This document shows positions 31,520 through 38,921 of a stretch of DNA of 44,963 bases, one piece after another. Source of the stretch: Anaerolineae bacterium. GTDB lineage: Bacteria > Chloroflexota > Anaerolineae > JAFGEY01. The position numbers were made by a program, and so were the translations under genes. The notes beneath the pieces are model-generated. The model was not told the origin of the DNA. It saw only the letters and a list, made by a program, of their open reading frames with translations, and did no database searches. The first letter of the stretch is position 1, and the number at the start of each line of letters is the position of its first letter. Location of the stretch: contig JAFGIE010000040.1 of the NCBI GenBank assembly GCA_016929775.1, positions 1 through 44,963 on the forward strand, read 5' to 3'.

Positions 31520-32308
31520 CTACATCACCCCGCGATACATGCCACCGTCCACTAACAGGCTCACCCCGGTGATATAGCTCGCGGCGGGCGAGACGAGAAA
31601 GGCGGCGGCGCGCGCGAATTCCTCCGGCGTTCCCATGCGTCCAAGCGGCACCTGCGCTGCGACCACGCTCGCCTCGGCGTCGGGCGAGGATCCGCTGCGC
31701 GCCGCACGGTCGCGGAGCAGCTGCTCGACGCGGTCGGTGCGCGTCCAGCCCGGGCAGATCGCGTTGACCCGGATCCCATCGCCCGCCAGCTCGTCGGCGA
31801 GCGACTTGACCGCGCCGGTTACGCCCAGACGCAGGCTGTTGGACAGCACGAGGTTGGGCAGCGGCTGCTTGACGCTCGCCGAGGTGCAGGCGAGAATGCT
31901 CGCCCGCGAGGATGCCCTGAGCGCCGGGATGGCGGCATAGCAGAGCCGTACGAAGCTCATGAGCGTCAGCTCGACCGCCGCTTCCCAGTCGGCGGCGTCG
32001 AGGTCGGTGAAGCCGCCTGGGGGCGGGCCCCCTGCGTTGGCGACCACGATGTCCAGCCCGCCGAACCGCTCCACCGTTGCCTCCACCAGACGTCGCGGCG
32101 CATCCGGGTCGGCGATGTCCGCCTGCAGCGCCAGGACGTCGGCGCCCAGTGCGGCGATCTCGTCGCGGGTCGCTTGCAGCGCCTCGCCTCCACGCGCACA
32201 GATCGTCACACGTGCGCCTTCCGCGGCAAGTTGTAGCGCGGTGGCGCGCCCCAGTCCCTTGCTGGAAGCGGTGATCAGTGCGACTGCGTTCACAAGACCC
32301 AGGTCCAC
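31520..32308 (-). CDS. SDR-family protein lacking the catalytic Tyr (BKR-like)
   Basis: The start is GTG at 32308 with AGGAGG six bases upstream; the longer open frame upstream overlaps the neighbour. 262 residues, usual SDR length. Rossmann motif TASSKGLG, NAGGPPPGG, and the C-terminal RVNAICPGWTRTD segment are intact. The active-site stretch reads SASVKQPLPNLVLSNSLRLG, where the Tyr-x3-Lys of normal SDRs should be; Tyr is replaced by Ser and Lys by Arg or Leu depending on alignment. This divergent subgroup is usually annotated as 3-oxoacyl-ACP reductase-like, but its chemistry is unknown. It sits 19 bp after the isomerase-like gene. Confidence 0.87.
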   Translation of the reverse strand: MDLGLVNAVALITASSKGLGRATALQLAAEGARVTICARGGEALQATRDEIAALGADVLALQADIADPDAPRRLVEATVERFGGLDIVVANAGGPPPGGFTDLDAADWEAAVELTLMSFVRLCYAAIPALRASSRASILACTSASVKQPLPNLVLSNSLRLGVTGAVKSLADELAGDGIRVNAICPGWTRTDRVEQLLRDRAARSGSSPDAEASVVAAQVPLGRMGTPEEFARAAAFLVSPAASYITGVSLLVDGGMYRGVM

Positions 32309-32327
32309 GGGGATCCTCCTTGTGCGT

Positions 32328-33188
32328 CTATGCCGCGCCTGCTGCACCTTCGAGGTGCGTGCGGCAGTAGTCGAGCACGCGCGCCAGGTTCGCCCGGCAG
32401 GCGTCCTCGTCGTGCGCCTCGAACACCTGAGGACCACACTCGACGCTGACTGCGCCGCCGTAGCCATCGTGTGCCAGGCGACGCAGGAAGGCGTCGAGTT
32501 GAAGCTGCCCTTCCGGCGGGAGGCGGTGCTCGCGTCCGTCATAGTTCGAGAGGTGTACGTGCGCGACCCGGTGGCGGACCTTGTCCCACGCGTCCAGCAG
32601 GTCGAGGCCCCACGTGGCGATGTGTGTGGTGTCGAACGTGAGGTGGGGCAGGTCCGCGAGGCGGTCCAGGTCGTTGTACTGGTAGAGGGGCAGCGACACG
32701 CCCAGGAAGTCTTGCTGCGGCATGTTCTCTACGGCGATGCGCACGCCAGTCTCTGCCTCGAGCTGTGCCAGCTGCGCAGCGTCGCCCACCAGCCTGGCGT
32801 ACGCGTCGCGCCGCATGCCGAACAAGGGCAGGAAAGCGCGCCGCGAGGGAGCGCCGAGCCAGTGGGCCACGATCGACACGCCGTAGAGCCGGAAGGGGAG
32901 GTGCGTGACGACGAGGTCGACGCCCACCTCCTGTGCCAGCGATAGCGTGCGTGCCAGTCGGCCCATCTGGTCGGCGGGCCAACCGGGCACGTCGGGGACG
33001 AAGGGGCTGTGTAGGGCGACGATCGGCAAGCCGCACTGCGCCGCGATCCGGCGCAGGTAACGTGCGTCCCGCGTGTCGAGCGGCGCTTCGACCATGATCT
33101 CGATGCCGTCATAGCCTGCCTCGGCAGCGAGCGCCACGGCGCGAGCGGTCCCATAGGTGTAGAGCGATCCGGTTGAAAGGGCGATCAC
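32328..33188 (-). CDS. Sugar phosphate isomerase/epimerase-like TIM barrel
   Basis: GTG at 33188 with GGGAGG six bases upstream. 286 residues. The AP endonuclease 2/xylose-isomerase-like barrel is shown by STGSLYTYG at the start, YDGIEIMVE, VALHSPF, VVTHLPF, IAVENMP (family metal-site Glu), LTFDTTHIATWG (Asp and His), VAHVHLSNYDG (His) and AVSVECGP (Glu). The order of these metal-ligand motifs is complete, so it should be an active Mn/Zn/Mg enzyme. Exact substrate cannot be told: family members include tagatose and inosose enzymes as well as endonuclease IV. First gene of the run with the SDR and LysM genes. Confidence 0.85.
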   Translation of the reverse strand: MIALSTGSLYTYGTARAVALAAEAGYDGIEIMVEAPLDTRDARYLRRIAAQCGLPIVALHSPFVPDVPGWPADQMGRLARTLSLAQEVGVDLVVTHLPFRLYGVSIVAHWLGAPSRRAFLPLFGMRRDAYARLVGDAAQLAQLEAETGVRIAVENMPQQDFLGVSLPLYQYNDLDRLADLPHLTFDTTHIATWGLDLLDAWDKVRHRVAHVHLSNYDGREHRLPPEGQLQLDAFLRRLAHDGYGGAVSVECGPQVFEAHDEDACRANLARVLDYCRTHLEGAAGAA

Positions 33189-33217
33189 GGTCTGCCTCCC
33201 GGCGCTAGGTTGGCCCG

Positions 33218-33245
33218 ATTATAGCACAGCCTGCACCTCGGGCAA
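33218..33245 (-). promoter_or_regulatory. Promoter of the isomerase-SDR-LysM run
   Basis: On the minus strand TTGCCC (33240-33245), 16-bp spacer, TATAAT (33218-33223), preceded by GGCTGTGC as at the promoter near 12853. Predicted start near 33211, about 23 bases before the GTG. Confidence 0.6.
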
Positions 33246-33262
33246 CTGCCCGGGCGGTCCCG

Positions 33263-33292
33263 TTGGAGCACGCGCGCATTCTGTGGTATACT
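33263..33292 (+). promoter_or_regulatory. Promoter of the glycosyltransferase gene
   Basis: TTGGAG (33263-33268), 18-bp spacer, TATACT (33287-33292) with an extended TGG before it. It is divergent from the isomerase promoter, 17 bp apart. Confidence 0.55.
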
Positions 33293-33340
33293 GGAACTAT
33301 CGTGCGCACAGTGCACGCCGCGATGCGGCAGGGGACCGAG

Positions 33341-34471
33341 ATGACGATCTACTATGACATCGCAGCGGCAGTCCACCGCCATCCAGGGCTCGGGCGGTAC
33401 GCCGCCAGCCTGGGGGCTGCGCTGCTCCGCGAACACGGAGATGCGATGTCGCTGTTTTACTATGGGGGCGGGGGGGATGGCCCTCCTCCTGAGCTGGCGC
33501 ACGCGCCGCAGCGCACGGTCAGGGCTGGGCGCAAGCGATGGCGCATGCGGGTCTGGGCTGGGCAGCTGGTCGGCGCGCGCTACGACGACCTCCTGCCGGG
33601 TGCCCGGCTCTACCACGCCACCGAGCACCTGCTGATGCCGCTCCGCACCATCCCCACCGTGCTCACCGTGCACGACCTGCTCTTCCGTCACTACCCTCGC
33701 TATCACAAGCTGCAGAACTATGTTTATCTCAACCTGGCGGTCCCGCTCTTCTGCCGGCGCGCGGATGCCGTGATCGCCGTATCAGAGCACACCAAGCAGG
33801 ACCTCGTCCGCTCCTACGGGCTCGCCCCGGGCAAAGTGACCGTGATCTATGAGGCGGCGGATCCGCGCTTCTGCGTCCCATCCTCGCAGGCGATCGAGGC
33901 TGCCCGTGCGCGCTATGGGCTGCCCGCGCGTTACCTGATGACCTTGTGCGCGATCGAGCCGCGCAAGAATCACGCCGGTTTCTTGCGCGCGTTCGAATGC
34001 CTCTGCCGCGACGACCGTGACCTGTATTGGCTGGTCGGCGGGCGCACCGGATGGCTGTACGAGGGGTTCTTTGCCGCGCTGGAGCGGTCCCCGGTGCGCG
34101 ATCGCGTGCTCATGCCTGGTTACATCGCCGACGAGGATCTCGCTGCAGTCTATGCGGGCGCGCTCGCCTTTGTCTTTCCGTCGTTCGGCGAGGGGTTTGG
34201 CCTCCCGGTGCTGGAGGCGATGGCGTGTGGTACGCCCGTTGTCAGCAGTGACGCGACCAGCTTGCCCGAGGTCGGAGGCGACGCGGCGCGGTACTTTGCC
34301 CCTGGCGACGTCGACCAGATGTGCGTCCAGACGCGCCAGGTGATCGATGACCCGGCGCTGCGCGCCGAGATGCGGAGGCGTGGACTCGAGCGCGCCAACC
34401 GCTTCTCGTGGCAGCGCGCGGCACACGAGACCTGGTCGCTGTACGAGATCACCATGAGCGCCAACCGTTAG
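33341..34471 (+). CDS. Glycosyltransferase, family 4 (GT-B fold)
   Basis: ATG at 33341 (MTIYYDIAAA) is chosen; an ATG at 33323 is a weaker alternative, and AGGGGA precedes the chosen one. 376 residues. The N-terminal half has HRHPGLGRYAASLGAAL (the glycine-rich acceptor loop) and TVLTVHDLLF. The C-terminal half has IEPRKNHAGFLRAF, LMPGYIADEDLAAVYAGA and the E-x7-E motif in FPSFGEGFGLPVLEAMACGT, typical of nucleotide-sugar-dependent GT4 enzymes. Probably adds a mannose or similar sugar to a cell-surface glycan. Cytoplasmic face of the membrane. Confidence 0.92.
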   Translation: MTIYYDIAAAVHRHPGLGRYAASLGAALLREHGDAMSLFYYGGGGDGPPPELAHAPQRTVRAGRKRWRMRVWAGQLVGARYDDLLPGARLYHATEHLLMPLRTIPTVLTVHDLLFRHYPRYHKLQNYVYLNLAVPLFCRRADAVIAVSEHTKQDLVRSYGLAPGKVTVIYEAADPRFCVPSSQAIEAARARYGLPARYLMTLCAIEPRKNHAGFLRAFECLCRDDRDLYWLVGGRTGWLYEGFFAALERSPVRDRVLMPGYIADEDLAAVYAGALAFVFPSFGEGFGLPVLEAMACGTPVVSSDATSLPEVGGDAARYFAPGDVDQMCVQTRQVIDDPALRAEMRRRGLERANRFSWQRAAHETWSLYEITMSANR

Positions 34472-34502
34472 GCGCCCCCTCTGGGGCGGAAAGGAGAAAG
34501 AC

Positions 34503-35432
34503 ATGTTGTACCGGACCTTTGGCAGGACAGGCTGGCAGGTATCGGCGATCGGCATGGGTACCTGGAACATCGGAAATCAGTGGGGCGAGATCGACGACGT
34601 GACTGCCTGGGCGACAGTGCGCGCCGCCTTCGACCACGGGATCAACCTCTTTGACACAGCCGAGTCGTACGGCGTGCCCAACGGACTCTCCGAGGAGCGG
34701 CTGGGCACAGCGCTAGCCGGCATCCGCCATCGCGTGTACGTGGTGAGCAAGATCGGGCACTGGGGCGAGCGCACGGGGCAGGGTGTACCCAAGACCAGCG
34801 TGGACATGATCCGGCTGTGTTGCCACGCCTCCCTCGGCCGGCTGCACACCGACTGGCTCGACGTCGTCCTGTGTCACGAGGCCAACATCCTGGACCCGAG
34901 CGTGTACCTCGAGGCGTTCGAGGTCCTGAAAGCGCGCGGGCGCATCCGCGCCTACGGCGTTTCGACCAATGACCTGGAGGTGCTCAAGCGTTTCAACGCC
35001 GACGAGACCTGCGACGTGGTCGAGGTGGACTATTCGCTGCTCAACCGGACGCCGGAGCACGCGCTGCTTCCCTACTGCGAGGCGCACGACATTGCCGTCC
35101 TGGTGCGGGGTCCGCTGCGCCGCGGGCTGCTCGCCGGCAAGTACGACCTGAACACGGTGTTCACTGACAGTGTACGCTCGGGCTGGAACGCCGGGCAACC
35201 GGCGCGGGCAGAATACGAGCGCGACATCGCCCAGCTGGAGCGCCTGCGCACGGTGCTGGCGCCTGGCGCCGAGATGGTCAGCGCCGCGCTGCGGTATGCG
35301 ATCTCGCACCCGGTGCGTCCTGTCGCCATCCCGGGCTGCAAGTCCCCCGAACAGGCGGCAATCAACGCCGCCGCGGGCGAGCGCACGCTCACGGTCGCCG
35401 AGATCAACGCCCTGATCGGGGCATTAGCGTAG
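34503..35432 (+). CDS. Aldo/keto reductase
   Basis: ATG at 34503 with AAAGGAG eight bases upstream. 309 residues. The tetrad can be read as Asp and Tyr in LFDTAESYG (about 50-58), Lys in VVSKIG (about 81-86) and His in VVLCHEAN (about 120-127). RIRAYGVSTND and the C-terminal VRPVAIPGCKSPEQAAINA are typical of the NADP-dependent AKR family. 31 bp after the glycosyltransferase gene, and possibly on the same transcript. Physiological substrate unknown. Confidence 0.93.
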   Translation: MLYRTFGRTGWQVSAIGMGTWNIGNQWGEIDDVTAWATVRAAFDHGINLFDTAESYGVPNGLSEERLGTALAGIRHRVYVVSKIGHWGERTGQGVPKTSVDMIRLCCHASLGRLHTDWLDVVLCHEANILDPSVYLEAFEVLKARGRIRAYGVSTNDLEVLKRFNADETCDVVEVDYSLLNRTPEHALLPYCEAHDIAVLVRGPLRRGLLAGKYDLNTVFTDSVRSGWNAGQPARAEYERDIAQLERLRTVLAPGAEMVSAALRYAISHPVRPVAIPGCKSPEQAAINAAAGERTLTVAEINALIGALA

Positions 35433-35507
35433 CGGCGCGAGCCCGCAACCAAGCGACCAAGGCGGCTCACGGCGGGCTGGCGCTGGACAAGAACAGGAGC
35501 ATGTCCC

Positions 35508-36443
35508 ATGACGGTTTGTCAACCTACTACGTGTAGGCGCCCGCTGCATACCTACTCGATCGTCGCCCGCGACCCGGAAAGCGGTGAGTTGGGCGTCGGC
35601 GTGCAGTCGCACTGGTTCTCGGTCGGCGCGCTCTGTCCGTGGGCCGAAGCGGGCGTCGGCGCAATCGCTACGCAGTCGTTCGTCAACGTCTCCTACGGGC
35701 CAAGGGGCCTGGCGATGCTGCGCGAGGGGCGGACCGCCGGGGAGGTGGTCGAGGCCCTGATCGGCCCCGACGAGGGACAAGCCGTACGCCAGCTGGCGGT
35801 CGTCGACGCACGGGGCAACGTCGCCGCACATACGGGGTCAGGGTGCGTGCCGGAAGCCGGTCACCTCCTTGGAGACAGCTTCTCGGTGCAGGCGAACATG
35901 ATGCACAACGACGGCGTGTGGCCTGCTATGGCAGCAGCCTACCGCGCGAGCCGCGGTCCGCTCGCCGAGCGGTTGGTCGAGGCCCTGGCGGCGGCGCAGG
36001 CTGCGGGCGGCGACATCCGCGGCAGACAGTCCGCCGCCCTGCTCGTCGTCCGCGCGGCGTCCACCGGTGCCGTCTGGGAGGACCGGCTGGTCGACCTGCG
36101 CGTGGAGGACCATCCCGATCCCGTCGTCGAGCTGGCGCGCTTGCTCCGTCTGCAGTGCGCCTACGAGCACATGAACCGCGGCGACGCAGCGATGGAGGCA
36201 CAGGATGTCGAGGGCGCGCTCGCCGCGTACCGCGCCGCCGAGGCGATGTTCCCTGAGAACCTGGAGATGAAGTACTGGCACGCCGTAGCGCTGGTCAACG
36301 TGGGCCGGATCGACGAGGCGCTGCCTCTGTTCGGCGCGGTCTTTGAGCGGGACGCGAACTGGCGGACCATGACCCGCCGCCTGCGGGGCGTTGGCCTGAT
36401 CGCGGCAAGCGACGAGGATCTGGAGCGGATCGCAGTCCAGTAG
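35508..36443 (+). CDS. DUF1028 (Ntn-hydrolase-like) protein with C-terminal TPR-like helices
   Basis: ATG at 35508 is preferred over one at 35501 because only it is in frame; AGGAG is at 35495-35499. 311 residues. About 12-215 is DUF1028: TYSIVARDPESGELGVGVQS, WAEAGVGAIATQSFVN, AHTGSGCVPEAGHLLGD, FSVQANMM. About 220-311 forms two TPR-like helix pairs (MNRGDAAMEAQDVEGALAAY and VALVNVGRIDEALPLFG). DUF1028 proteins have an Ntn-hydrolase fold and unknown substrate; the TPR addition suggests a protein partner. No signal peptide. Confidence 0.87.
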   Translation: MTVCQPTTCRRPLHTYSIVARDPESGELGVGVQSHWFSVGALCPWAEAGVGAIATQSFVNVSYGPRGLAMLREGRTAGEVVEALIGPDEGQAVRQLAVVDARGNVAAHTGSGCVPEAGHLLGDSFSVQANMMHNDGVWPAMAAAYRASRGPLAERLVEALAAAQAAGGDIRGRQSAALLVVRAASTGAVWEDRLVDLRVEDHPDPVVELARLLRLQCAYEHMNRGDAAMEAQDVEGALAAYRAAEAMFPENLEMKYWHAVALVNVGRIDEALPLFGAVFERDANWRTMTRRLRGVGLIAASDEDLERIAVQ

Positions 36444-36551
36444 AGGAGTGAGCCGTGGGGCAGTTTCCCTCAAGTACGGGGGTAGAAGGACTTGTCGAGA
36501 GCCCCCTTCCTGCCTGCCTGTCGGCAACCAGTCTATCCGGGGAAGGTATCG

Positions 36552-38129
36552 ATGTCGCGCAATCGGCAACACGCGCTGGTGTGTCTGCTGCTTCTTGTGA
36601 GCACGGCACTGCGCCTGCCCTCGCTCGATGAACCGTTCGGGCTAGATGCGGGGGCCCATGCCTATGGCGCATGGCTGATCCTGAGAGGAAGCCCGCTCTA
36701 CACGGACTTCCACCCCGGGCACCACCTGCCCGGGGTATACTACTTTACGGCGCTGGCATTCCGGCTGTTTGGCGTGAGCTATTTCGCTGCCAAGGTTCTG
36801 GTCCTCTTGGCATGTGTGGCGACGGTGGCGCTGGTCTTTGCCCTGGGCAAGATGATGCAGGGAGCGCGCGTTGGGTTGTTCGCCGCATACTTGTTCAGTT
36901 TGTTCACCGCGGACCCGTTCATGGAGGGGATGACTGGGCTGACCGAGCTGCCTGCCAACCTGTTCCGGGTCGGTTGCATGGTGCTCCTCTGGCGTGCTCT
37001 GCGCCGTGCTGGAGGACGGCGCAGAGCGTGGCTCCTCGTCGGGAGCGGCGCGCTGGCTGCATGTGCGTTCTTGTTCAAGGCGCCCTACGGCCTGACATTC
37101 CTCGTGGTCGTAGGGACACTGTTGGTGGAGGCCTTGCGTGGGCGCGTCCCTCTGCGGCAGAGGGTCGCGCGCTTTGCCCGGGAAGGTGTCCTTGCCGCGT
37201 GTGGTTTCGCGTTGGTTGCGCTGTCGGTCGCTGGCTACTTTCATGCCATCGGTGCGCTTCCCGATCTGCTCCAGGTGTTCGGCCATGGGGCGAGCTATGT
37301 TGACGCAGCGCGTGGGCTGTCAGTGCCCGTCCGTCGGGTGATCGTGCCTGCCATCAGGCTGGTCCTGGAGTTGTGGTTTCTCATCTCGCTTGTCTTGTTC
37401 ACGCTCTTGGTCTGGCGCAGGCAGCGAATGTTGCTGCGCACGGTATCTGTGTTCGCCCTCGGCTGGGCGCTCTCCGCTTTCATAGAGGCCAACGTCAGTG
37501 GATACCCCTTCCGTCACTATGACCTGCTGCAGGTGCCCCCTCTCGCCCTGCTAGCTGGATTCGCGCTGGACCATCTCTCCTCGACGGGGAAGCGATCGGC
37601 ATGGCTCAACGCTGCGGGTGTCGCCGTACTGATCGTGGCAGCGCCCCTTACGATCTATCTACGGACCTATGAAGGATACGACGCACAGCGCTACCTTACG
37701 AGCTACATCGGGTACAAACTGGGCTGGTTCGATCGCGCGACGTACCTGATCCGCGCGATCGGCAGCGATGGCCTGATCGCCCTGCGCTCCGAGGTTGCAG
37801 GCGCCTACGTCAGGGAGCACACGCTGCTAACTGACCGAGTGTACCAATGGCCTGACCGGATGAGCTTTTACTTTGTCGCGCAGCGTATCTGTGCAGTGCG
37901 CTATCTGTGGCCCAACTCGCTCGGGCACTGGGAGGGCTATGTCCCGCCAACTCCACGCCCCGAGGGTTGGGACTATCTGCGCGCGCAGGTGTTTGCGGCG
38001 CCAGCCACGTACATTGCCATCTTTGACCCGGCCACCGTCCCCCAATGGCTTGAGGAGGGCCTCGCGGCGCACTATGAACTGGAAACGGAGGTGATGGGCG
38101 TGCTGATCTACCGCTGGGCGCGTCCGTGA
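36552..38129 (+). CDS. Multi-pass membrane glycosyltransferase (GT-C, PMT/ArnT-like)
   Basis: ATG at 36552 with GGGGAAGG six bases upstream; an upstream in-frame start is not used. 525 residues with about 10 to 12 membrane helices. The first outside loop carries the acidic pair in LDEPFGLDAGAHAYG and the next has FHPGHHLPGVYYF, typical of lipid-phosphate-sugar dependent GT-C transferases. The C-terminal 120 residues form an outside domain with YVREHTLLTDRVYQWPD. Expected to transfer a sugar from a polyprenyl donor on the outer membrane face. It may work with the GT4 enzyme upstream (inference). Confidence 0.85.
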   Translation: MSRNRQHALVCLLLLVSTALRLPSLDEPFGLDAGAHAYGAWLILRGSPLYTDFHPGHHLPGVYYFTALAFRLFGVSYFAAKVLVLLACVATVALVFALGKMMQGARVGLFAAYLFSLFTADPFMEGMTGLTELPANLFRVGCMVLLWRALRRAGGRRRAWLLVGSGALAACAFLFKAPYGLTFLVVVGTLLVEALRGRVPLRQRVARFAREGVLAACGFALVALSVAGYFHAIGALPDLLQVFGHGASYVDAARGLSVPVRRVIVPAIRLVLELWFLISLVLFTLLVWRRQRMLLRTVSVFALGWALSAFIEANVSGYPFRHYDLLQVPPLALLAGFALDHLSSTGKRSAWLNAAGVAVLIVAAPLTIYLRTYEGYDAQRYLTSYIGYKLGWFDRATYLIRAIGSDGLIALRSEVAGAYVREHTLLTDRVYQWPDRMSFYFVAQRICAVRYLWPNSLGHWEGYVPPTPRPEGWDYLRAQVFAAPATYIAIFDPATVPQWLEEGLAAHYELETEVMGVLIYRWARP

Positions 38130-38201
38130 GTGCTCCGTTGCTCGACCTACAGGGAAGCGTCGGATAGTTCGTGGGATGACCGTTGGTGCGAGGGAGGCAG
38201 C

Positions 38202-38693
38202 ATGAAGACCGTGTACCTGATGCGGCACGGCAAGTCGAGGCGCGGACCGCAGTACGAGACGGACCACGAGCGCCCGCTTGCCAAGCGCGGCAAGCAGGAC
38301 GCAGCGCGCATGGGCGCCTATCTTGCGGAGAACGATCTGCTGCCTGACCTGATCCTCAGTTCTACCGCCGAGCGCGCGCACGACACGGCGCTCCGACTGG
38401 CGGACGCCGCCGACTACCAGGGCGAGATACGGACCCTCGACGCGCTCTACTTTACGGACGACAGCGTATACCTGCAGCTCCTCTGGGGCCTGGATGACGC
38501 CCTCGCCTTTGTCATGTTTGTTGGGCACAACCCGCTGACCGAGTCCGTGATCGAGACGCTGTCTGGCGCATACGCGCGCATGCCGACCGCTGCCGTGGCG
38601 CGGATCGACTTTGACGTCGACGCCTGGTCGGACGTGGAGGAGGGAACGGGGAGCCTGGTCTGGGTGCTGAGGCCCAAGGGGATGACCGAGTGA
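38202..38693 (+). CDS. sixA: SixA-type phosphohistidine phosphatase
   Basis: ATG at 38202 with GGGAGG upstream; the open frame from 38130 has no such site. 163 residues, typical for SixA. The RHG motif is at MRHGKSRRG (catalytic His about residue 8), the second His region is MFVGHNPL, and SSTAERAHDTA contains the substrate-binding Arg. SixA removes phosphate from histidine-phosphotransfer proteins, but no phosphorelay gene is in the window, so the target could be another phosphohistidine protein, perhaps PTS-like; the neighbouring ppdK product also uses phosphohistidine chemistry (inference). Confidence 0.88.
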   Translation: MKTVYLMRHGKSRRGPQYETDHERPLAKRGKQDAARMGAYLAENDLLPDLILSSTAERAHDTALRLADAADYQGEIRTLDALYFTDDSVYLQLLWGLDDALAFVMFVGHNPLTESVIETLSGAYARMPTAAVARIDFDVDAWSDVEEGTGSLVWVLRPKGMTE

Positions 38694-38862
38694 CGCCGCC
38701 CACAGGTCGCGCCGCTGCAGGCGCCGCGTCGCCAGGCCCAGGGCGCCGAGCGCACGGGCGCCCGCGCAAGAGATACGCCGCACTCGGCCCTCGCCTTGTA
38801 CCGGCGCGAGAAAGCGTGCGCGTCGGAGGCGGCCCCGCGTGCTCGATGCGATCTGTATGCAA

Positions 38863-38890
38863 AGGGGCGGACCTGCGCAGGTCCGCCCCT
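38863..38890. terminator. Perfect 28-bp palindrome, bidirectional terminator
   Basis: Each 14-base arm (AGGGGCGGACCTGC and its complement) pairs fully. On the minus strand it is followed by TTTGCAT just past the ppdK stop at 38922; on the plus strand it closes the sixA side. The rest of the 228-bp gap between sixA and ppdK shows no other element. Confidence 0.8.
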
Positions 38891-38921
38891 GAGTGTACTC
38901 GTAGGCTCGCGCTCCGAACGG

